Below, in pieces: positions 24,531 to 33,327 of a DNA stretch of 50,297 bases. The stretch is from positions 9,916-60,212 of the forward strand of contig NZ_CAMYOM010000031.1 in assembly GCF_947260015.1 (NCBI RefSeq), written 5' to 3'. Under the pieces are notes generated by a model. That model saw nothing but the letters and a program-made list of their open reading frames with translations, was not told where the DNA came from and did not search any database. A program made the position numbers and the translations under genes. Source of the DNA: an uncultured Eudoraea sp. (GTDB lineage Bacteria > Bacteroidota > Bacteroidia > Flavobacteriales > Flavobacteriaceae). How positions within the stretch are numbered: the stretch's first letter is position 1; the number at the start of each line of letters is the position of its first letter.

Positions 24531-27383
24531 ATGACCACAGACCTGTTTGCTTCAAGACATATAGGTATACGAAAAGAAGATCTGCCTAAAATGCTTAAAA
24601 CCATTAACGCAGAAAGTATAGACCAGCTTATATATGAAACTATTCCCAGTGAAATAAGGCTTAAAAAACCTTTAGATCTTAGCAGGGAAATGAGCGAACA
24701 TGAATTCCTGTCGCACATAAATTCACTTTCATTAAAAAACCAGGTATACAAAACTTATATCGGACTGGGATATAACGAATGTATTACTCCATCTGTCATT
24801 AAAAGGAACATTCTTGAAAACCCGGGATGGTATACAGCTTACACGCCATATCAGGCAGAAATTGCACAAGGAAGATTGGAAGCCTTATTAAACTTCCAAA
24901 CCATGATTTGCGATCTTACTGGGATGGAGCTATCCAATGCTTCGCTTTTAGACGAAAGTACTGCAGCTGCCGAAGCGATGACCATGCTTTTTGACGTCAG
25001 AAACAGGGAACAAAAGAATAATGAAGCCGTTAAATTTTTTGTTTCCAATGAAGTAATGCCACAGACCCTATCGCTATTGCAAACCAGATCAAAACCCCTT
25101 GGAATTGAATTGATAACCGGAGATCATGAAGCATTCGAGTTTGGTGAAGGTTTTTACGGTGCTCTTTTGCAATACCCCGGTAAATATGGTCAGGTAAATG
25201 ATTATAAAAGTTTTGTTCGAAAAGCCAGGGATAAAGAGATAAAAGTAGCTGTAGCTGCAGATATACTTAGTTTGGTTTTATTAACCCCGCCTGGTGAAAT
25301 TGGAGTAGATGTAGTTGTTGGAACCACACAAAGATTTGGAATTCCTTTGGGCTATGGGGGCCCGCATGCTGCTTTTTTTGCCACGAGGGAGGCTTTTAAA
25401 AGAAATATTCCCGGAAGAATAATAGGGGTTACGAAAGATACAGATGGTAATCAGGCGTTGCGTATGGCTTTACAAACCAGAGAACAGCATATTAAAAGAG
25501 ATAAAGCAACATCTAACATTTGTACAGCACAGGTTTTACTTGCAGTGATGGCAGGGGCTTATGCAGTTTATCATGGGCCACAAGGATTAAGGTATATAGC
25601 GGGTAAAGTTCACTATAATGCAAAGGTATTAGGTCAGTTGCTTGAAAAACAAGGATTTGAACAATTGAACACTGCTTTTTTCGACACTATTAAGGTGCGG
25701 ATTCCGGATAGCAAATCCTTAATAACAAAAGCTGAAAAAATTGGTATAAATTTCAATTATATTGATAATAATACCGTTTCTATATCGGTAAATGAGGCAA
25801 CAAGCAAAGACGATATTAAACAAATTTTGAATTGCTTTAGTGAATTGACTGAATCCAAAGAAATTTATTCTATAGATGAAAAAACAAAGGATGTTATTCC
25901 GCATTCGTTAATACGCAATACACCCTTCCTCGAATATGAGGTCTTTAATTCATATCATTCGGAGACGGAATTGATGCGTTATCTTAAAAAATTAGAGCGC
26001 AAAGATCTGGCATTAAATCATTCTATGATTTCACTGGGTTCTTGTACTATGAAATTGAATGCTGCAAGTCAAATGTTGCCTTTGAGTATGCCTGCCTGGG
26101 GAAACATTCATCCATTTGTGCCCGTTGAACAGGCGGAGGGTTATCAAATAATGCTACGGGAATTAGAAAGAGATTTAACTGAGATAACAGGTTTTGCCGG
26201 TACTTCTCTGCAACCCAATTCCGGTGCACAAGGTGAGTACGCCGGATTAATGACCATAAGAGCATATCATGAATCCAGAGGTGAGGATCATCGAAATATT
26301 TGTATTATTCCTGCATCCGCACATGGTACTAATCCGGCTTCGGCTGTAATGGCCGGAATGAAGGTTGTTGTAACCAAAACAGATGATCGGGGAAATATAG
26401 ATATACTGGACCTACAGGAGAAAGTAGAAATGCATTCAGAAAATTTGGCGGCATTGATGATTACATACCCTTCAACACATGGAGTTTTTGAATCCTCCAT
26501 TAAAAATATAACACAACTTATTCACGATCATGGGGGGCAGGTTTATATGGATGGTGCTAATATGAATGCACAGGTAGGATTAACAAATCCGGCAACCATT
26601 GGGGCTGATGTTTGCCATCTTAACCTTCATAAAACATTTGCTATCCCACATGGAGGTGGCGGACCTGGAGTAGGGCCTATTTGTGTTGCGGCGCAATTGG
26701 TTCCTTTCCTCCCTGGCAATCCGGTAATAAAAACTGGTGGTGAAAAAGCAATTACGGCAATTTCAGGGGCTCCCTGGGGCAGTTCTTTGGTTTGTTTAAT
26801 TTCTTACGGCTATATTAAGATGCTGGGAAAAGCCGGCTTAACCGAATCCACAAAAATTGCTATTCTTAATGCTAACTATATTAAGAATAGGTTGAGCGGT
26901 AAATTTGATGTTCTTTACACCGGGGAACAAGGGCGTGCAGCGCATGAAATGATCCTGGACTGCAGACCATTTAAACAAAACGGAATAGAGGTTACTGATA
27001 TCGCCAAACGATTGATGGACTATGGTTTTCATGCTCCAACAGTATCTTTTCCTGTAGCAGGGACCCTTATGATAGAGCCTACAGAAAGTGAAAACCTTGA
27101 TGAATTAGATCGATTTTGTGATGCTATGATATCAATCCGAAAAGAAATTGATCATTCTTCATCAGAGGATACAAATAATATATTAAAAAATGCCCCCCAT
27201 ACTTTGCATATGGTGACTAATGATTCTTGGGACTTCCCGTATTCAAGGCAAGAGGCTGCATTCCCATTGCCATACGTCTTCGAAAATAAATTTTGGCCCA
27301 GTATTAGAAGGGTTGATGAAGCCTATGGAGATCGTAATTTAATATGTACCTGTGCTCCGATTGAAGCATATATCGAAGCATAG
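24531..27383 (+). CDS. gcvP: Glycine dehydrogenase (decarboxylating), P protein
   Basis: GcvP is the PLP-dependent P protein of the glycine cleavage system; it decarboxylates glycine and passes the aminomethyl group to lipoyl-GcvH. The start at ATG 24531 gives 'MTTDLFASRHIG', the usual opening, and a 950-residue single-chain form (both halves fused, unlike the gcvPA/gcvPB type). The N-terminal half has 'YTPYQAEIAQGRLEALLNFQTM' and the C-terminal half 'NSGAQGEYAGLMTIRAYH'. The PLP lysine is Lys701 in 'LNLHKTFAIPHGGGGPG'. The gcvT and gcvH genes are not in the window, which is common in flavobacteria. Confidence 0.97.
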   Translation: MTTDLFASRHIGIRKEDLPKMLKTINAESIDQLIYETIPSEIRLKKPLDLSREMSEHEFLSHINSLSLKNQVYKTYIGLGYNECITPSVIKRNILENPGWYTAYTPYQAEIAQGRLEALLNFQTMICDLTGMELSNASLLDESTAAAEAMTMLFDVRNREQKNNEAVKFFVSNEVMPQTLSLLQTRSKPLGIELITGDHEAFEFGEGFYGALLQYPGKYGQVNDYKSFVRKARDKEIKVAVAADILSLVLLTPPGEIGVDVVVGTTQRFGIPLGYGGPHAAFFATREAFKRNIPGRIIGVTKDTDGNQALRMALQTREQHIKRDKATSNICTAQVLLAVMAGAYAVYHGPQGLRYIAGKVHYNAKVLGQLLEKQGFEQLNTAFFDTIKVRIPDSKSLITKAEKIGINFNYIDNNTVSISVNEATSKDDIKQILNCFSELTESKEIYSIDEKTKDVIPHSLIRNTPFLEYEVFNSYHSETELMRYLKKLERKDLALNHSMISLGSCTMKLNAASQMLPLSMPAWGNIHPFVPVEQAEGYQIMLRELERDLTEITGFAGTSLQPNSGAQGEYAGLMTIRAYHESRGEDHRNICIIPASAHGTNPASAVMAGMKVVVTKTDDRGNIDILDLQEKVEMHSENLAALMITYPSTHGVFESSIKNITQLIHDHGGQVYMDGANMNAQVGLTNPATIGADVCHLNLHKTFAIPHGGGGPGVGPICVAAQLVPFLPGNPVIKTGGEKAITAISGAPWGSSLVCLISYGYIKMLGKAGLTESTKIAILNANYIKNRLSGKFDVLYTGEQGRAAHEMILDCRPFKQNGIEVTDIAKRLMDYGFHAPTVSFPVAGTLMIEPTESENLDELDRFCDAMISIRKEIDHSSSEDTNNILKNAPHTLHMVTNDSWDFPYSRQEAAFPLPYVFENKFWPSIRRVDEAYGDRNLICTCAPIEAYIEA

Positions 27384-27474
27384 TATATAACCTATATACA
27401 GTGATATGAAAGGTTTCTTTGAAGCTTAAGAATTAAATTTATGCTGTTTGATTCTTCTGAACATCGTAATTGAC

Positions 27475-27492
27475 TACTATGCCAGCATAGTA
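27475..27492. promoter_or_regulatory. Perfect 18-base inverted repeat between gcvP and the KAS III gene
   Basis: TACTATGC-CA-GCATAGTA is a perfect palindrome with a two-base centre. It lies 51 bases before the KAS III start and is followed, after seven bases, by a run of seven T. It could be an operator for the KAS III/methyltransferase/glycosyltransferase unit or a weak gcvP terminator (seven pairs, four-base loop); the AT-rich stem and gap before the T run favour an operator. Confidence 0.4.
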
Positions 27493-27542
27493 CGATAGAT
27501 TTTTTTATTATTTTGCTAAAAACTATGTCAACTCCCTAAAAT

Positions 27543-28601
27543 ATGAGTATTGGAATTAGCGGCACAGGGTGTTTTATTCCGTCGATCACTACTCAAAATA
27601 AAGATTTTGAGCACCACAATTTTCTTACGAGTGAAGGAACTCCCTTTGCCCATACGAACGAGATTATCATCGAAAAGTTTAAGGCAATAACGGGTATTGC
27701 GGAAAGGCGCTATGCCAAAAAAGAACAAAATACTTCAGATATAGGATTCTTTGCAGCCCGGAATGCTATTGAAAATGCCGGAATTGATGCTGAAGAATTG
27801 GATTATATCATTTTTGCGCACAATTTTGGAGACGTAGGCCATGGGCAATCCCAGAGCGATACCGTACCCAGTTTAGCAACAAGAGTAAAGCATCTCCTCA
27901 AAATTAAAAATCCCAATTGTGTTGCATATGATATGTTGTTTGGATGTCCGGGTTGGATTGAAGGAGTAATTCAGGCAAATGCTTTTATTAAAAGTGGTAT
28001 AGCAAAAAAATGTCTGGTAATTGGGGCTGAAACACTTTCCAGGGTAATTGATCAGCACGATCGGGATTCCATGATTTATTCAGATGGTGCCGGAGCTTGT
28101 ATAATTGAAGATTCTGACAATTCCGGTGAGATTCTTGCACATACCTCAGCTACATATACCGATGAAGAAGCATTTTATTTATTTTTCGGCGAATCATTTA
28201 ATAAGTCCTGTACCAACAAAACTCAATATATTAAAATGTACGGGCGTAAAATTTATGAATTTGCGCTAAATCATGTTCCAAATGCCATGAGGATTTGTTT
28301 GGAAAAAAGTGGAATACCAATTGAAAATGTAAAAAAAATATTTATTCATCAGGCAAATCAAAAGATGGACGAGGCTATTGTAAAACGATTATACAAATCT
28401 TATAATGTGGAAATCCCTGAAGGAATAATGCCAATGAATATTCGTGAAATGGGAAATAGTTCCGTAGCAACGGTTCCCACCTTATTTCATATGGTTAAAA
28501 CCGGAAAAATAGAAAATCAGCAAATAGAAAAAGGAGATGTTGTTATCTTTGCCAGTGTTGGCGCAGGTATGAACATCAACGCCATAGTCTATAGATGCTG
28601 A
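27543..28601 (+). CDS. 3-oxoacyl-ACP synthase III (KAS III)-like thiolase-fold enzyme
   Basis: This 352-residue FabH-like protein has the full Cys-His-Asn triad: Cys135 in 'LFGCPGW', His269 in 'FIHQANQKMDEA' and Asn305 in 'MGNSSVAT'. Family phrases include 'FKAITGIAERRYA' and 'MIYSDGAGACII'. The 'LFGCPGWIEGV' surroundings differ from housekeeping FabH (usually xACAGF), so it may condense an unusual acyl or aryl starter rather than begin normal fatty acid synthesis. It is the first gene of a tight trio with a methyltransferase (four bases downstream) and a glycosyltransferase. The product of the trio is unknown. Confidence 0.85.
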   Translation: MSIGISGTGCFIPSITTQNKDFEHHNFLTSEGTPFAHTNEIIIEKFKAITGIAERRYAKKEQNTSDIGFFAARNAIENAGIDAEELDYIIFAHNFGDVGHGQSQSDTVPSLATRVKHLLKIKNPNCVAYDMLFGCPGWIEGVIQANAFIKSGIAKKCLVIGAETLSRVIDQHDRDSMIYSDGAGACIIEDSDNSGEILAHTSATYTDEEAFYLFFGESFNKSCTNKTQYIKMYGRKIYEFALNHVPNAMRICLEKSGIPIENVKKIFIHQANQKMDEAIVKRLYKSYNVEIPEGIMPMNIREMGNSSVATVPTLFHMVKTGKIENQQIEKGDVVIFASVGAGMNINAIVYRC

Positions 28602-28605
28602 AAAT

Positions 28606-29163
28606 ATGTATGAAAAAACTTTTCCGGGTAAAAGGTATAAAAATACACTTGCCTTTCTTCAAAAGCATATAACTACTCAGGAAACTATTTTAGATTTGGG
28701 AATTACCAACCCATTCTCTGAAATCATGAAGCAACATGGCTTTAAGGTTGAAAATACTGCCGGCGAAGACCTTGATTTAGATTTTAACTTTATACAGAAT
28801 TCGAATGCCGATGTCGTCACTGCATTTGAAATCTTTGAACACCTGCTGGCACCTTACAATATTTTGAGAGAGATAAAGGCTGATAAAATTGTTACCAGTG
28901 TTCCATTGCGACTTTGGTTTGCTTCAGCGTACAGGAGTAAAACTGACCCCTGGGACAGGCATTATCATGAATTTGAGTCCTGGCAATTTAATTGGTTGCT
29001 TGAAAAAGCTGGTTGGGAGATAAAAGATACATTTAGCTGGGCTAATCCTGTTAAGAAATTTGGTCTTAGACCTTTATTGCGAACTTTTACTCCCCGTTAT
29101 TACATTGTTTATGCCGAACGAAAAAGGATTCCCGAAAGCACTAGATTTATTGCACCGGAATAA
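28606..29163 (+). CDS. Class I SAM-dependent methyltransferase
   Basis: This 185-residue protein has a methyltransferase-like core: 'ETILDLGITNPFSEIM' (motif I, though the glycine loop is reduced to a single Gly), 'DVVTAFEIFEHLLAPYNIL' (motif IV, resembling type 11 methyltransferases) and 'WQFNWLLEKAGWEI'. The substrate is unknown. It starts four bases after the KAS III gene and ends 15 bases before a glycosyltransferase, so the three are almost certainly co-transcribed. A role in modifying a lipid or glycolipid is inferred from that context. The reduced motif I makes activity slightly uncertain. Confidence 0.75.
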   Translation: MYEKTFPGKRYKNTLAFLQKHITTQETILDLGITNPFSEIMKQHGFKVENTAGEDLDLDFNFIQNSNADVVTAFEIFEHLLAPYNILREIKADKIVTSVPLRLWFASAYRSKTDPWDRHYHEFESWQFNWLLEKAGWEIKDTFSWANPVKKFGLRPLLRTFTPRYYIVYAERKRIPESTRFIAPE

Positions 29164-29178
29164 TTATAACTTACTATA

Positions 29179-30030
29179 GTGAATTATTATATTGTAATCT
29201 GTGCACATAATGAAGAATCATACATAGCAGCCACGCTAAATGCTGTTCTATCACAAACCATGCAAGCGAAGAAAGTTTTGGTTGTGAATGACAATTCCAC
29301 AGATAAAACCGAAACTATTATAGATGAATTTGTCTTAGGAAACAACCATATTTTAAAAGTTAACAGATCTTCATCTACCCTTCATATGCCCGGGGCTAAA
29401 GTTGTGGAAGCATTTAATGAAGGGTTTAAACTGTTAGACAACCAATACGATTTTATTGTCAAACTGGATGCCGATATTATACTCCCGGAAAACTACTTTG
29501 AAAAAATATCAGAACTAATTAATTCAGATCCCAGGGCCGGCATTTTAGGTGGGTTTGCTTATGAACAAGATACCAAAGGGCAGTGGAAATTAAATCACCC
29601 TATGAATAAAGATCATGTTCGTGGTGCTTTTAAAAGTTATACCAAAGAGTGTTTTAATGCTATAGGTGGATTAAAAAATTCCATAGGCTGGGATACCATA
29701 GATGAGCTATTGGCTCAGTATCATGATTTTAAGGTTATTACGGATAATTCATTAAAAATAAAGCATTTACGACCTCTGGGGGCATCCTATAACAAACAGG
29801 CCCGTTATCTGCAGGGTGAGGCCATGTATCGGATGCGCTATGGTTATTTGATTAGTTTTATTGCCTCAATTAAAATTGCATTTAAAAGAAAAAAAACGAG
29901 TTTATTTACAGACACTTTAAAAGGCTATGCAATCGCCAAAAAAAAGAATCTTCCCTTTCTGGTTTCTCAAAAAGAAGGCGAATTTATTCGCAAACTCAGA
30001 CGGAAAAATATTCTTAATAAATTATTCTAA
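29179..30030 (+). CDS. Family 2 glycosyltransferase
   Basis: This 283-residue GT-A fold enzyme uses a GTG start at 29179, which gives the expected 'YYIVICAHNEESYIAATLNAVL' opening; the next ATG would remove the nucleotide-binding strand. Motifs: 'VLVVNDNSTDKTETI' (acceptor side) and the DxD 'VKLDADIILP'. Then 'SIGWDTIDELLAQYHDFKV' resembles the ED-type base region. No transmembrane segment is obvious, so it is probably cytoplasmic or peripheral. It is third in the KAS III/methyltransferase/GT2 trio. Its end overlaps the convergent pafA gene by nine bases. Confidence 0.88.
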   Translation: MNYYIVICAHNEESYIAATLNAVLSQTMQAKKVLVVNDNSTDKTETIIDEFVLGNNHILKVNRSSSTLHMPGAKVVEAFNEGFKLLDNQYDFIVKLDADIILPENYFEKISELINSDPRAGILGGFAYEQDTKGQWKLNHPMNKDHVRGAFKSYTKECFNAIGGLKNSIGWDTIDELLAQYHDFKVITDNSLKIKHLRPLGASYNKQARYLQGEAMYRMRYGYLISFIASIKIAFKRKKTSLFTDTLKGYAIAKKKNLPFLVSQKEGEFIRKLRRKNILNKLF

Positions 30031-31704
30031 TATCTGAGTGATAGGGCTGCCGGTAGCTCCGTTAGGAAATGCAATCCCTAATAAAATGGCTATGGTAGGT
30101 GCAATATCGGGGATTTCTGTTCTAAGAGCTGTTGAGCCCGGTTTTATACCTTTTCCATAAAAAATAAGTGGTGTATGGGTATCATAAATCTGAGCAGATC
30201 CGTGTGTGGATCCCGTTTTGCTATAATCAATAATTCCAGGTTTCGGCACCATTAATATATCACCAGAGCGTTTCATGTTATATCCGTTTTGAATAATGTA
30301 TGGAATTCCGGTCGTGTACTCATTATTTTGCATTTGATATGCGGTGTACACCTTTTCAAAGGGTTTGTAAGACAGCAATTCACTTGCCAAAGCCTCCTGG
30401 ACTTCCTTTAGTTTTAGATCTAAATTTTGAATAATCTTATGGTCAAGAAAAAGCTGGTTGTTAGAATAATTTTTAATTAAATCTGCGGAACCATACTTAT
30501 ACTTAATAAATTCTCCTAGTTCTGATTGTATTTCAGTTCGATTAATATATCCGGCTGGTATTTTTTGATCTTTCAAATAGGCAGGAACATTAATTGCTCC
30601 ATGATCTGCAGTAAGAAAAACGGTATATTCTCCAGCTCCCACTTTGGTATCGAGATACTTTAATATTCGTTCCAAATCACGATCCAAACGTATGTATGTA
30701 TCCTGTATTTCCTTCGAATTTACACCAAACCAATGTCCAACATAATCTGTACTTGAAAAACTAATAGCTAAAAAGTCTGTTATACTGTCCGTACCCAGCT
30801 CCTCCTCTTTCATTGCTTCTATAGCAAAATCAGTAGTAATACTATTTCCAAAAGGTGTAACCTTTAGCAAATCATATTTACTATTCTTATCCCATAAACC
30901 TGGAAGATCATGCGGAAAAACAGGAATGCTTTCGCCTGTGTACAGCGCTTCATAGGTATTATTATCGGGTCCGCTTTCGTCATAAGAATTAATATCCTCA
31001 ATAGTGTTCCAGGGCTTCTTGTATTTCTCAACAGCATTAGAAGAATTAAAATCTACGACCCATGCAGGCAAATTCTCCATATAATAGTTACTGCTGATCC
31101 ATTTGCCTTCACCTCCACCGAGGAACCAATAAGCGGCATTTGCCGAATGACCTCCTGGAAGAACAGCACCCCTATCTTTCAAAGCAATGGCTACAACTTT
31201 ACCCTTCATTTGTGTGTGTAATCGCAATTGATCGGTAATTGTGGTAACCGTCATTCTATGAGGTGACATCTTTCCTGCATCTGAAATCGCTCCAACTGTG
31301 GCCACAGAATCATCGGATGCACAATAGACTAGTTGATCAATTTCCTTATCATACCAGTTATTTCCTATAATTCCATGTATTGCCGGAGTAGTACCTGTGT
31401 ACACAGATGCGTGTCCCGGGCCTGTGCTGGTAGGTGAATAATTAAAATGGTTATTTTTACAATTAAAGCCCTCATTCACCAGGCGTTTAAAACCACCATC
31501 CCCATAATGGTTCCAAAAACGTGTCAGGTAATCATAGCGCATTTGATCAACGACAATACCAACAATCAACTTCGGAGTGGTTTTTAGGGGAGCAGAAACT
31601 TGTATTTTAGCAGATTCTTTGGTTCTTCGTTGACATATGACGTCCGAAGAATTTAAAAAGAACCCAATTAATAAAATAGATGTGAAATAGCTTTTGGAAA
31701 ACAT
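30022..31704 (-). CDS. pafA: PafA-type alkaline phosphatase
   Basis: This 560-residue secreted phosphatase of the alkaline phosphatase superfamily has a signal peptide over residues 1-24. Metal-binding 'GIVVDQMRYDYL' (Asp53), the nucleophile region 'PTSTGPGHASVYTG' (Thr94 as the likely nucleophile), Asn115 in 'GIIGNNWYD', and the Lys-x-Arg pair 'ALKDRGA' (Lys176, Arg178) match the monoesterase-specific active site of PafA. 'FLTADHGAINVP' and 'GSTHGS' near the end supply further metal ligands. PafA is a phosphate-insensitive periplasmic phosphomonoesterase in Bacteroidetes. The gene is monocistronic. Confidence 0.88.
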   Translation of the reverse strand: MFSKSYFTSILLIGFFLNSSDVICQRRTKESAKIQVSAPLKTTPKLIVGIVVDQMRYDYLTRFWNHYGDGGFKRLVNEGFNCKNNHFNYSPTSTGPGHASVYTGTTPAIHGIIGNNWYDKEIDQLVYCASDDSVATVGAISDAGKMSPHRMTVTTITDQLRLHTQMKGKVVAIALKDRGAVLPGGHSANAAYWFLGGGEGKWISSNYYMENLPAWVVDFNSSNAVEKYKKPWNTIEDINSYDESGPDNNTYEALYTGESIPVFPHDLPGLWDKNSKYDLLKVTPFGNSITTDFAIEAMKEEELGTDSITDFLAISFSSTDYVGHWFGVNSKEIQDTYIRLDRDLERILKYLDTKVGAGEYTVFLTADHGAINVPAYLKDQKIPAGYINRTEIQSELGEFIKYKYGSADLIKNYSNNQLFLDHKIIQNLDLKLKEVQEALASELLSYKPFEKVYTAYQMQNNEYTTGIPYIIQNGYNMKRSGDILMVPKPGIIDYSKTGSTHGSAQIYDTHTPLIFYGKGIKPGSTALRTEIPDIAPTIAILLGIAFPNGATGSPITQILE

Positions 31705-31815
31705 TATATATAAGTTCTGGTTTAAAAATTCCTAAATTAAGTTTTAAAATTTTAAATGAAGGTTAAATGAAGGCTAATATTACTATTTTTACAGCTGGAA
31801 GTATCGCATAGTTTT

Positions 31816-32553
31816 ATGAATTATATCTCATCAATTGGCAGCTATTCCATTATGGTTCGCGAGGTTTTTAAAAAACCTACAAAGTGGTCAATAATGAAAT
31901 CTTTAATTTTAAAGGAAATTGATGAACTAATTTTTGGTTCAATGGGGATTGTGATTTTTATTTCTGTTTTCATTGGAGGTGTTGTGGCCATTCAGACAGC
32001 ATTAAACCTTACAAATCCATTGATCCCTAAAGACCTGATCGGATTTGCTACCAGGCAATCGGTTATACTCGAGTTTGCCCCTACATTTACGTCAATCATC
32101 ATGGCTGGTAAAGTGGGGTCTTATATTACCTCCAGCATAGGTACCATGCGGGTAACAGAGCAGATAGATGCATTGGAAGTTATGGGGGTAAATTCCCTTA
32201 ATTATCTGGTTTTTCCTAAGATAATTGCAATGTTATTTTATCCTTTTGTAATTGCTATATCCATGTACGTCGGAATTTTTGGAGGGTTAATTGCTAATTC
32301 TTTAGGGAATTACAGTACATCTTCTGAATTTATTCAAGGCATACAATTAGATTTTATTCCTTTCCATGTAACCTATTCCTTTATTAAATCTATTGTATTT
32401 GCATTTATAATTGCTACTGTCCCTTCATTTCATGGCTATTACATGAAAGGTGGTGCCCTTGATGTTGGTAAAGCAAGTACAACCGCTTTTGTTTGGACCA
32501 GTGTGGTGATCATTATATCTAACTTTGTTCTTACACAACTTTTGTTAGGCTAA
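31816..32553 (+). CDS. mlaE: MlaE-family ABC transporter permease
   Basis: This 245-residue inner-membrane protein has five or so hydrophobic segments and the MlaE family phrases 'GVVAIQTALNLTNPLIPKDLIGFATRQSV', 'PTFTSIIMAGKVGSYITSSIGTMRVTEQIDALEVMG' in outline, and 'SYSFIKSIVFAFIIATVPSF' near the end. The family moves phospholipids between membranes for outer-membrane lipid asymmetry. Its TAA stop overlaps the ATG of the ATPase gene (TAATG), showing translational coupling. The substrate-binding MlaD partner is not adjacent and must be encoded elsewhere. Confidence 0.88.
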   Translation: MNYISSIGSYSIMVREVFKKPTKWSIMKSLILKEIDELIFGSMGIVIFISVFIGGVVAIQTALNLTNPLIPKDLIGFATRQSVILEFAPTFTSIIMAGKVGSYITSSIGTMRVTEQIDALEVMGVNSLNYLVFPKIIAMLFYPFVIAISMYVGIFGGLIANSLGNYSTSSEFIQGIQLDFIPFHVTYSFIKSIVFAFIIATVPSFHGYYMKGGALDVGKASTTAFVWTSVVIIISNFVLTQLLLG

Positions 32554-33320
32554 TGATAGACGTAGAAAACTTAAATAAATCGTTTGGAGATACCCAGGTA
32601 TTAAAGGGTATAACCACTTCTTTTGAAAAAGGAAAAACCAATCTGATTATAGGTCAAAGTGGCTCGGGGAAGACGGTATTTATGAAATGTCTTTTGGGTT
32701 TAATTGAGCCAGATGAGGGAACAATAAGTTATGACGGCCGAATGTTTTCGAAATTGTCTGGAAGAGAAAAACGAGATTTAAGACAAGATATGGGGATGGT
32801 ATTCCAGGGTAGCGCATTATTTGATTCCATGACCGTTGAAGAAAACGTCATGTTTCCTATGGATATGTTTACTAATCAATCCCGATCGGAAATGGAAGAC
32901 CGGGCAAATCTTGTACTAAAAAGGGTTAACCTCATTGATGCACATAAAAAATACCCTGCAGAAATTTCGGGAGGTATGCAGAAAAGAGTTGCTATTGCCA
33001 GAGCTATAGTAATGAATCCCAAATATTTATTTTGCGACGAGCCAAACTCAGGCCTTGATCCAAATACAGCGATCTTAATTGACAACCTGATTCAGGAGAT
33101 CACAAAAGAATTTGACATTATTACAGTAATTAATAGCCATGACATGAATTCTGTGATGGAAATTGGCGAAAAAATAATCTTTCTTAAAAATGGTGTTAAA
33201 GAATGGGAAGGCACCAATAAGGAAATCTTTAAAACAGATAATAAAGCAATAACTGATTTTGTGTATTCCTCAGAGTTATTTAAAAAGGTTAGACAAATGT
33301 ATATTGAAGAGCGAAATTAG
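32553..33320 (+). CDS. mlaF: MlaF-type ABC transporter ATPase
   Basis: This 255-residue ABC ATPase shows Walker A 'GQSGSGKT' (34-41), Q-loop 'MVFQGSALFDSMTVEENVMFP', signature 'ISGGMQKRVAIARAI' and Walker B 'YLFCDEPNSGLDP', then H-loop 'VINSHDMNSVMEI'. The 'GSALFDSMTVEENV' phrase and 'SGGM' signature match MlaF. With MlaE it would power retrograde or anterograde phospholipid transport. It overlaps mlaE by one base, and converges with the DUF389 gene after seven bases. Confidence 0.9.
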   Translation: MIDVENLNKSFGDTQVLKGITTSFEKGKTNLIIGQSGSGKTVFMKCLLGLIEPDEGTISYDGRMFSKLSGREKRDLRQDMGMVFQGSALFDSMTVEENVMFPMDMFTNQSRSEMEDRANLVLKRVNLIDAHKKYPAEISGGMQKRVAIARAIVMNPKYLFCDEPNSGLDPNTAILIDNLIQEITKEFDIITVINSHDMNSVMEIGEKIIFLKNGVKEWEGTNKEIFKTDNKAITDFVYSSELFKKVRQMYIEERN

Positions 33321-33327
33321 TCTGCTT

